From NCBI GenBank assembly GCA_022828595.1, contig JAKGHH010000007.1:40300356-40364355 (forward strand): a stretch of 64,000 bases of DNA, written 5' to 3'. How positions within the stretch are numbered: the stretch's first letter is position 1; every line of letters begins with the position of its first letter. The notes under the pieces were generated by a model. The model was not told where the DNA came from and ran no database searches. It saw nothing but the letters and a program-made list of their open reading frames with translations. The position numbers and the translations under genes were made by a program. This DNA is from Nelumbo lutea. Its lineage: Eukaryota > Streptophyta > Magnoliopsida > Proteales > Nelumbonaceae. This document shows positions 54,961 to 64,000 of this stretch, one piece after another.

Positions 54961-56600
54961 AGTTCTGGGGACCCATCAAAATGGTGACTGGTGAGAATAA
55001 CAATTCATTTTCATCCAGCTTATAATTAAGTTCTGTCTTAACAGGGTATTTCTAATAGTTCCTGATGAGAATAACCCAACCGTTAAATACTACTAGAATT
55101 TGGATTTTGTGAATGGTTAGCTGCCCTTGGCCATGCAATATAATTAATATATATGATTCATCTACTAATAATATAATTAATAAATTAATTGGAAAGGATC
55201 AACCCAGCTGGGTAAAATTAAAGGATGTATCTCTTATTGAACCTTAATTGTCGCCTTAAAAGAGATCTGCTGTTTCTATTAGCTTAAAAGAGATCAAGCC
55301 ATGAACACAACCCTGTAAAGCTCAAAGCAGATCTACAACAGGCACTTCATGAAACTTTCTTCAAGTGGTTTGATAGCAAGTGCCTGGGTTGGGTAATGTT
55401 GCATCAGTGGGAATTATGAAGAGGTTCTATAAGATTTCTATAAGCCTTATTTTTTGTTTCTTTCTCCCGCATTTCATCTTTTTGCCATTTGGGCAGAAGT
55501 GGCAGTAGGTACATGACTAGTAACCCATTGTTTCTTTCCTTCTGTCTTTGGGATTTTTTGCAGCTTTTACATTCTTTCTGTAGAAGATTCCAACCTAGTT
55601 TAAGGTTAGCCTTCTTACTTTAGGGATTTAATCGAGTGAAACAGCTGGGCAGTAAGACTGTATCCTAGTTGCTAGTTTCTTTTTTTTAGATGTTTCCCCC
55701 ATCTTCTAAGGGGGACTAAATGCTGAAAAATTGACATGATAATGATTTATGAGGATACTTGCATCTTTCTCAGTTAACGGATTGCATTGGGCCCAATGGC
55801 TTTGTATTTCTCTTCCATTTTGTTGCTTTTCGAGTATTCCTTTTCAATAAGCTCTCGTATCTTGTGGATTTCTCTCCAAGATCTGATTCCATTTTGATTG
55901 GTAGTGTGCTTATCGGTTAATTGTCTGAAATTTGCTTGCATACAAATACTGTAACACAGCTTTCTTTAATCACAGCACTTTCTTGGTTTCTTACTTAAAT
56001 GTTATGGGCAATAGATGATACTGATTTTATTCGGTAATCTTGATGATTTTGATTTTATGAATGGAATTACAAAAGTATATTCTAAAATTAAGTGGAAATA
56101 TTGGATCAGATACTTCGTAAGACTGGTGGATATAAATGGAAATATATTCTAAAAACTAGTTAAGCAATCCCAATGTGGTACTAACCACAAACTAGCATAT
56201 ACTCATTATAGAGATATCTTGGTTGCAAGGAATCTAGTTTGCCATGTTATAAACTGAATCCATCACTAATCTGTAATCTCCATTGTCCACCAAGGTAGTG
56301 TAGAATTGAAATCAAACTCCCCACCTGAATTGAAAACAAACTCGGTTATTCCCATATGAATTGAAACTTGGTTAGATGTTTTATGGCATACAATAGGATG
56401 GTTTGTCATTAAACTCACAGCAGAGTCATTGTATAGGCTATGCATACAATAGGATGCTTTGTTTTATGGCATGCTTTCCTAAACGTGATTAGCTCTTTCA
56501 GGTGTGTAGGGTATTACTTTTTATTGCTTTGAGAATTTTCTTTTGTGATAACTATATGCTTTGAGTTTGGGTTTTCTACTTCTGCCATAATCCATGCCTT
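54961..56600. other. Intergenic or intronic, nothing recognised
   Basis: About 1.6 kb without recognised domains on either strand. Some of it could be introns of the Dicer-like fragment, but no further exon was identified. Confidence 0.45.
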
Positions 56601-56623
56601 ATCATTAATAGGGGGTTAGGAAT

Positions 56624-57181
56624 GGCTACTGGAGATAATTTTGATAAAGCCACTTGGAAGGACCCAAGCCTTGCAAAAACTATTGTTGGACTTATGCCTT
56701 GATGAGGTGTCTAGCCATGGGAGACAAGGTGGTTCACTGAAGAAAGAATCGTGGACACGGGTTCAGGAGAAGTTAATGGAAAATATCCAAAATAAATTCT
56801 CACAGAAACAACTAAAGAATGGTTTCGATTACCTAAAGAGAAAATATCAACTATGACTGACACTATCAATAGGACTGGAAATGGGTATAATCCATCTATT
56901 GGTACAGTTGACTAGTCAAATGAGTAGTGGGAAGTATTCTTGAAGGTAAACTACACTAAAAATTTGTTGTTCGGAGGTAATGTATTTGTATGCAGGATCT
57001 AATAGGATGGCTTGTTTGTTTGTTTGATAATAGGCCTACCCAAATGCGAAAGTATTTAGGTATGCAAGACTGCAATTTGTCGACGAGTGCAAAGCGTTTT
57101 TTGATGGGGTCTGTTCAACTGGTAAAGTTGGCTGGACTCCGTTGGCAAATAGGCCAAGACCAGTGGCCTTTACCCGTGTAG
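56624..57181 (+). pseudogene. Myb/SANT-like protein remnant (PIF/Harbinger ORF1 type)
   Basis: 56622-56940 reads MATGDNFDKATWKDPS, then in another frame LLLDLCLDEVSSHGRQGGSL, KKESWTRVQEKLM, KFSQKQLKNGFDYLKRKYQ and, after a stop, GNGYNPSIGTVD and WEVFLK. This is the trihelix-like Myb/SANT domain (Myb_DNA-bind_3 type) common in ORF1 of PIF/Harbinger transposons and in host genes derived from them. 57040-57170 (AKVFRYARLQFVDECKAFF, GVCSTGKVGWTP) is the small C-terminal region with an A-T-G-like motif. Several stops break it. Its place 3 kb inside a PIF/Harbinger-type left end suggests it belongs to that element. Confidence 0.7.
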
Positions 57182-58477
57182 ATGATGATACATAAGAGGG
57201 TTCCTATTGACATTGCTGACACTCTTACCACACCTCCCACAAGGCCCCAAACTCAAACACAACATACATTTGAAGAGTCTATAGGTCCACGTGAACGACG
57301 TTCGATGTTTATTTTCACTTGCCAAATGTATCTCTCAATACAAAGCAAAAACATGATCATTGCATTTTTGGCAACATTTCACTTTCAACCCACATCTTTC
57401 TGTCATGGCTTTTAACAGTAAAGTATAAGTTGAGATTTCCTAGTGCAATGGCATCAACAATCTTAGCATGATAGCTATTTGTTATTTGTGGAGGTTTCCC
57501 TAAACATGGAAGGGTTTTTCATCCCTTTCATTCAAGGATCCTTGGCCAATTATCAAGCTCTCTCTTTCATGTGTCATTCTCTAGTATGTTTCCTTTTGTT
57601 TTTTATTATTAAGTCTGTAGGTAAAATATTCAATAATGAGTTTGTAAACTTGAACTACTAAACTTGTTTCTCTTACTTGCATTGATTTAAGTAGCCAAGA
57701 CCCCTTTTGCTTATTTCTTAGTCCTACCATAGTGAGTTTGCATAATCCATGTGCTAGAAATCCATGAGAACCTTGAATATTGTATCTCAAGGTTTATATT
57801 ATATTGTCCCTTTGTTTTTTGGTGAAAACGGCTATATTTTTCATGTTTGAGTTATAATAGAGAAAAATTTAAAATTAAATATTCCAAAATATTTTTTTTT
57901 GCATGCAAAGCATTACCTCTCTAAAAGAAATTAGAATGCCTCTATAGGATGTAATTGAACACCTCAACAAAAGGGTCCAGAAAAGAGAAATTAAATTCGA
58001 GGTTCATTAACCATTACTATATATATAGTTCATAACTTTCCTAAAAATGTTTCCTTTCTAAATTCATTAAACCATATGAGAAAGGCTTAGATGATGATGA
58101 TGCCATATGAAAAAAGGAAAGTTTCTTTTTGTTCCAGCTTTATGGACAAAGTCTACAATTAGCCCATAAAAAGTACCAAGAGAGGGGTTGAATTTGGAAC
58201 ACTGTTTGATGTAAGAAATTGCATGTCATTTGGAACAATGTTTGATTTAAGCCATTTCTTTTCTTTTTTTAGTTTTGGTTAGAATTGTCTTTTTTGAAAG
58301 GAAAGCTAAGAAGGTTGGACCAAGATGTTAGTTACTTTGTGAAAGAAGGAACCTCAAACTTCTTTTTTTCTTTCATTTGTTTTTTATTTAAAAATGAGCC
58401 ATATATAAAAATATTCAACTTTTGGGATGGTATTTTTGTTAGACAATTATGCCCTTTGCTCTAATCAAGTACATACC
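57182..58477. other. Intergenic, nothing recognised
   Basis: No domain or terminus seen. AT-rich patches at 57830-57900 and 58010-58090. The reverse transcriptase remainder expected to the right of the transposon insertion at 53630 is not here. Confidence 0.45.
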
Positions 58478-59750
58478 TCTCTTTGGGCGTGGACATTTTC
58501 ATTAGGAATTACTACTACTTCGTATCAGGTCCAAGATATGAAAGATTAGCGCTAATCTTGGGTGCTAATCTTGCATCTGCCCACAGTCCCTGTGTGTTAT
58601 AAGGTGATTTGGCCCAATGACCATTTATGGTAAGTGTTGGGCGCATAGAGCTCATGTGACGAGTTTTAGGGGGTGTATTGTCCATAATAGTGTATTCGGC
58701 CAGGCCTTGTAACAAATGCTCAATTGAACCCATGTGGCTGATGTGTAGATCAATGTTTGGGTCCCATGCCATACAAGGAAGCCCAATTGGGTTGCAGTTT
58801 GGAAGGCTAAGTGAGCACATAACCTTATTGGACTTAAAGACTATTTCGAACTGGTTGATTTGATCAGTTAAATGAGAGACGAATTCTGAGATTAGATTAG
58901 TAGATAGGATGAAGTCTTAACCTTATTCACTCAAAGAGTCTGGATTTGAATGTGATTCAGATATGGAAACCTCTTAATAGGATTAGGAGGGGGCTGATCT
59001 AATATGTAGATAGGATAATGGGTTACCCTTATCACTTGAGGGGACTTCTGATCCAAATATGATTTGGATCAGAAACTCTTTTAATGTTATATGGAGCTGA
59101 TATCAAGATCCAATCTTGATCACTCCTGACAAGAGAAAATCAAACTGGCAAATATGGAGCTGATTCTTTTAATGTTATAAAAGGAAGAGGGGCAGCCTTT
59201 AGAAGAGATTCATATTCACGTTCTATTTTCAGAGCTGAAATCATAGAAGAGAGAATTCAGCATCGCTGTGCTAAAACTCTCTTGTCGCCACTTCCTGTTG
59301 CTGCCATATTTGCCAGTTTGATTTCCTCTTGTCAGTAGGAGTGATCAAGATTGGATCTTGATATCAGTCATTTGTGAAAGGGCTAATTGGAAGTAGTGCT
59401 CATGTGCCGTCTAGTTGATTCTTGCGAAGGATCTGGTTCTTTTGAGAACGCTACTGATTATGCTTCATCCTGCACTGCACCATTTTCAGTGGGGGTAGTC
59501 TTTGGTTCTTTTCTTGGGTGTGAACACCTCCATTGGGAGATACTATTTCTTCGTATCAGGTTTATCATTCTTCTACTGTTTTTGTTCAGATCTAGTTTGG
59601 TTCTTGGTTCAAGATTGATCATTGAAAAATATGATTTTTCTAAAATAGGGAATATGATTCCCAATAGGCTAGAGAGAAAATTTTGAAATTCATCCATTCT
59701 ATTCCGCAAGATTCGGGCGTTCATACGATGGATATCTCCTCCATTCATTT
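58478..59750 (+). mobile_element. Rearranged, truncated LTR, family X copy 5
   Basis: 58540-59750 is collinear with the last two thirds of the 1.95 kb LTR: TGCATCTGCCCACAG, GTAAGTGTTGGGC, GATGTGTAGATCAATG, a TATA box (GTTATAAAAGG, 59174-59184) and CGATGGATATC near the end. Before it, 58478-58531 (TTTGGGCGTGGACA ... CGTATCAGGT) belongs near the LTR's 3' end, which also occurs in its proper place at 59510-59570. The order is therefore scrambled: a 3' fragment stands ahead of the 5'-truncated copy. Confidence 0.7.
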
Positions 59751-60922
59751 CTTTCTTGAATTACATCTTGAATTAAACATCAAACCCTAGACCCATTCGA
59801 ATCAGACTGGACCAAACTGGTTGGACCAAATCTATGGTTCGATGGAGCTGTTCTCAACCCTAAAATTTCCTATATGAGTCGAGGAGTTGATGGTTAATTG
59901 CAAGATGCAATTTGACCCACATCTATAAAACCCAATTTTGGATTATTAAAACTGCTTTAGCCTAATTCAACATAAATGCTATATGGGCCGAATTGCTCTT
60001 TGCAATTCAACCCACATACCTATGTAATATTATTTGATAATATTATGGGCTCTAAATGGGCCGAAAGTTTTTTAAATTTAGCTATGGGTTTTCTACTTAT
60101 TTAATTGATTGGATCAATTATGGATTCCATGCATGTGATGTATATGATGTGATGTACTGCGTACATGGGCCATAAGTGTTTGGCCCATGTTAATTCGATA
60201 GTAGCTCTTTCGAGCACCATGGTTGAATGCACATCATTGCCATTGTGCCCTTAAGATAATTGGATGATTTTCCTTACTTAGTGGGGTCCACTTTAGTTTC
60301 TCTCTAAGAGGAACACCTTAGAACCTTAGCCATTTTGGGCTCACTTTGAATTTGACTTTATGAAAGTCAATGGAAGCCACTTTGGTTTGACCTAAATAAG
60401 ATATATGGGGTTTTTGTTTTCGCTATTAAATATAAGTGCATGTGATAGGGAAATTCATATGATGAATTCTCTAAAGGCCTTTCATCATTAGTATGAAGGT
60501 TGACTGTATTGGTGGGTGGAGATGCACCATAAAATTGGGCTATTCATCTGTTAATGTAGTTGGCTGGATTGTTTCATGAGATGATAGGGGCGTAATAAAC
60601 CGATGTAGGAGGGGCCTATCCTAAAATTGAAGACTCAGAAAGGTTTAACTTAAAATGGCTATGAACTTCGTCTGACAGAGGTCAAAGGGAAAGCTCATAA
60701 GATGAGTGGATGAGATCATTCATAGAAAGTGGTGGAGTTTTGCAGATGAAACAGTGGGCTCCGTGCACCCATGCGATTTCCCACATTTCTAGAGACAACT
60801 ATTTCCGTCACTGAAATTGGAGGAAATCTTAGAGATGCCCAAAAATGAAAATGGAACATAAATTAAAAGCTCTTTCTATGTGGTGACATGAATCAATTTG
60901 GTTGTAGACTTATAAATCTGTT
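59751..60922 (+). other. Non-coding leader-like stretch before copia gag
   Basis: No gene. It connects the family X LTR to a copia gag on the same strand and could be a long 5' leader, which would make family X copia. No initiator-tRNA priming site was found after the LTR, so the link is unproven. Confidence 0.4.
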
Positions 60923-61865
60923 TTGCCTTTATCAGAAATGGCAAACGGAAACTTCAAAAAATTGTTGGATGATAACAACCTCAAGGGCCCTAATTATGCT
61001 GATTGGTTCCAAAACCTTATGTTGGTTCTGACATCCAAGAAATTGGACAAAATTGCTAAGAACCCTGTTTCGGATCGTCCGAGTGACAGGGCTTTTGAGG
61101 CCCGAAGAAGAGAGTATCAAGAATGGGAGGAGAAAAATTCTCTTGCCCAATGTTATATTATAGTTTCTTTAGACAATCTGATACAATGACAACTCGATAA
61201 GATCGAAGTGTCAAAGGACATATTGGATAGTTTGAAGACGGTATGAAGAGCAGAACCGTTTTACTCGACAAAATGTCTTAAAACTGTTTATGACTACACA
61301 AATGACCGAGAACCAATAAGTTCATCACCATTGTCTAAAGATGATGGGTTATATCAATGAACTGGAGGCTCTCGGGTCAGGGTTAGATCATGATACCAAA
61401 ATTGATGCTGTCCTCAATTCCTTGCCTTCGTCCTTCAATCAGTTTATCATGAATTACAACATGAATAAGCTAAATGTTAGCCTTTAGGAACTCAATAATA
61501 TTTTGTAGAGGGTTGAAAAATTGATCAAGAATGATAAACTGATAGCTATGCTTTTTGAAGGTGGCAAATCAGACAAAAAAAAGCGGAAGGCTAAAACGAA
61601 GACTCAGAAGAAGGGTAGCAAAACCAAAAAGCAGAAGAAAGATAAGGCATTGGATGCCTGTCACTTCCGCAAGCAGACCGACCACTGGAAGAAGAATTGT
61701 CCTCAATACCTCGAGACTAAGAAACAAGATACGTTCGATTATTTCATCATAGAGATCAATCTGTTGGTCACTTCTACTTCTTAGTGTATTGCCTCTGGGG
61801 CTTCGACTCATGCGTATAACTCATTGTAGGGGTTCAAGAGACAAATCTAGCTCTAGGCCTAGCTT
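60923..61865 (+). pseudogene. copia gag and start of protease
   Basis: MPLSEMANGNFKKLLDDNNL starts an 88-residue frame with GPNYADWFQNLMLVLTSKKL and WEEKNSLAQCYIIVSLDNLI, a typical copia gag. 61330-61500 reads YINELEALGSGLDHDTKIDA and FIMNYNMNKLN. 61521-61784 is Lys-rich, and its zinc knuckle CHFRKQTDHWKKNC has Arg in place of the second Cys. A protease start, ASGASTHAYNS, lies at 61792-61824. The copy stops there; integrase and RT are absent. Several stops split it. Confidence 0.78.
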
Positions 61866-62986
61866 TGGAAAAGGAAAAGGGCTAAATCTAGCTAGAGATT
61901 AATGACTTTTCTTTGTGATTGCTAGAAGCTTGTGGCTGAAATGTCTATACCATTTCTTCTCCTACTAGAGGCATCTAGAAAGGTTGGTAGGAGTGGCTGC
62001 ATCTTCTCCTTTTCCTCTTTAGTTCCATGGTTTGTGAAACCCTAGCATCTTATGTTGGCTTTACTGTAAGTAGGAGATTTGAAGTTAGTATACATATTTT
62101 TTGTTGTAATAACCTATTTATTTATTATTTTAAATCAATTGAGCAATTGGGACTGATCCATCATAGAATTCGGAGTCAAGGTTGTTACAATAGTCTATAG
62201 AGAATTATCTCACTTTTGTGATTGTAGATAGACCGGCTTGCCTTGCTATTGTTACTCAATTGGCTTTATCAAATATAGCAAGTTCAGTCTTTGGAGATCA
62301 CTCTTGCTTCTTCTTGCCATATTCAATGCTTGCTGAATTTAACACATCTATTAAATGAAAAGTGTTGCTAACATTCTAATGCTTGACTCACAAGGAGCAG
62401 TGAGGAAATTTGAGAAACCCAAAGTTTAATGCCCAAATGGAAGACAAGTATTATTACTAGTGGCATATATCGTTAATATGTCAATTGGATATTATTGGAA
62501 AATTTGAAAGTTTTTAAAGTTCTTGTAATGTTACTAGTTGTTTTAGGTTACATCTTTTATTCATCAAGTTTTCATGTATCAATTGTCATAAGATTTCTAA
62601 TAAGTAGGCATATTAAAATGCTGAATCATAAGAAAAATTCAAGTACGAAAAATGCTGAAATTAAGTAGGCATATATATATATATATATATATATATTTTA
62701 AAAGAAAAAGGTCTGTACCAGCGGTCAGTATCTGCTGGCTTAGTTATGAGCAACATAGAAATATGGGCTGGATAAGACCTAAAGCGAGAGTTAATGTCTG
62801 CCAGCTAGCTATTAACAAAAATGGTGGAACGTTATGGCACCTAAGGGTTTGGACCGCCAACTTCCAGGCTAAGCCAACGGTCATGGAAAAACCACTGCTT
62901 TTGATAACTATGAACCACCTCAGATTAGGAAGCAAATGCAGCCTTTCCTACCTAAGCTGGTGGTCTTGATCTAAGGCGACACCGAC
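61866..62986. other. Intergenic with (AT)n microsatellite at 62671-62696
   Basis: No domain recognised. 62697-62986 borders the minus-strand copia pol downstream end and may be its 3' UTR or LTR; no polypurine tract or TG start could be fixed. Confidence 0.45.
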
Positions 62987-64000
62987 TTAGGCGGCAGGCA
63001 TATGACCGCCCTTATATCTAAGCCAGCTTAATTGCTCCTTAGAACTAACATATAGGGTGCACACTTTCCCATTAACAATTTTCTCTATAATAAAGTGTTT
63101 GTCAACTTCAATATGTTTAGTACTATCATGAAGAACTGGGTTGGTGGCAATATTGATGGCATCCTTGTTATCATAATACAAGGGCATGGGGTCATCAGAT
63201 GGAAAACCTAGTTTGTTCAACAAATTGCTTATCCACATAGCTTCAGCCACCACATGGGACATTGTTCTACATTCAAGCTTCAACACAAGACCTATCGACC
63301 ATACTTTGTTTCTTGCTTCTCCATGTGACTAGGTTTTCTCCCACAAAAGAACAATACCCACTAGTGGACTTTCTGCCATCAATTGATACATCCTAGTTAG
63401 CATCTGTATATACTTCGATCTTCAAGTACCCATTCTTCTAAAATAACAAACCAACTCTTGGAAACTTCTTTAGATATCTGAGGATTTTGTCGACTGCTTC
63501 TAAGTGTGTGGTCTTAGGAACATGCATGAATTGTCTAAGAACACCTATGGCATAAGCAATGCTTGGTCGGGTCATGGACAAATAGAGGAGCCTTCCCATA
63601 AGTCTCTGGAATTGCTTTACATTCTTGATAATCTCACCACGATTGTCACCCAACCTATTATTTGGATCAATGGGAGTGTCAAGTGGCTTAACCCCTAGTT
63701 TTCCTGAATCATGTTACAAATCTATGAGGTATTTCCTTTGAGAAATGAAAATTCCCTTTTGTGAGCGTGTCACTTCAATTCTAAGGAAGTATCGTAAGGC
63801 ATTTAGATCCTTCACCTCAAATTGAGTGGCTAAGAGGTCTTTTAGCCTTTGAATTTCCAATCACCTATCATCACTATATCATCAACATATACTATCAAGG
63901 CTACAATATTTCCTTCCCCCCTTTTCAAAAGTAATGTATGGTTAGTCTGACACTATTGTAGCCAATCTGTTGCATAGCCAGATGAAACTTGTTGAACCAA
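62987..64000 (-). pseudogene. copia reverse transcriptase/RNase H, minus strand, runs off the window
   Basis: From the right edge leftwards: [11 protein letters not shown] at about 63895-63865 (intact YVDD box), 63653-63438 (NVKQFQRLMGRLLYLSMTRP, then VGLLF), and RNase H at 63286-62987 (ECRTMSHVVAEAMWISNLL, PLYYDNKDAINIATNPV, HIEVDKHFI). The final DVLTK region is mutated. Frame changes and stops occur at several points. The remainder lies beyond 64000. Confidence 0.88.

Noticed and set aside
62652..62969. 105-codon plus-strand frame starting in the (AT)n tract
   Set aside because: Begins in a microsatellite and shows no recognisable domain; likely retrotransposon 3' non-coding sequence.

Overview
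This is nuclear DNA from a flowering plant, most likely a repeat-rich dicot. It is AT-rich and dominated by degraded transposons of plant type: Ty3/gypsy with an Athila-like protease, Ty1/copia, L1-type LINE with RNase H, Helitron, CACTA, hAT, PIF/Harbinger, tRNA-derived SINE and solo LTRs. The only gene with a long open frame is an intronless P-class pentatricopeptide repeat (PPR) gene, a family greatly expanded in land plants. No bacterial, organellar or CRISPR signal was seen. The species cannot be named from the sequence.

Layout. 0-5 kb: minisatellite, gypsy 3' remnant with one LTR, then a minus-strand gypsy LTR and gag. 5.1-12.4 kb: an LTR retrotransposon with two ~1.37 kb LTRs, a gag zinc knuckle and a protease, but no reverse transcriptase or integrase. 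13.5-16 kb: a long inverted-repeat element that appears to contain a Helitron. 16.3-19.9 kb: a CACTA terminus abutting a dead copia element. 20-24 kb: hAT end, foldback element, and a PIF/Harbinger-type element with TTA target duplication inside a Helitron. 23.8-27.4 kb: a second Helitron carrying a solo LTR and a 78-bp minisatellite. 27.8-30.4 kb: the PPR gene. Its upstream region exists as a second copy at 22.2-23.1 kb. 30.4-40 kb: LINE pieces, two solo LTRs of one family in inverted orientation (one flanked by a perfect 91-bp direct repeat), a SINE and a copia gag piece. 41.2-41.7 kb: an hAT MITE with perfect 8-bp target duplication. 44.7-53.6 kb: a copia element whose 5' LTR is split by a 4.9 kb LINE. 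53.6-57.4 kb: a second PIF/Harbinger-type left end, a Dicer-like (DCL3-type) fragment and a Myb/SANT-like ORF remnant. 58.5-64 kb: another LTR copy, a copia gag-protease, and the 3' part of a minus-strand copia pol that runs off the window.

How it works together. Almost everything is sequence left by successive transposon insertions, and the nesting gives relative ages (LINE after copia; solo LTR after the LINE-like host sequence; Helitron inside the inverted-repeat element). The PPR protein would act in a mitochondrion or plastid on organellar RNA, but its frame ends at a TGA inside a repeat, so it is either shortened or decaying. All family calls are from motif reading by eye; no database search was possible.
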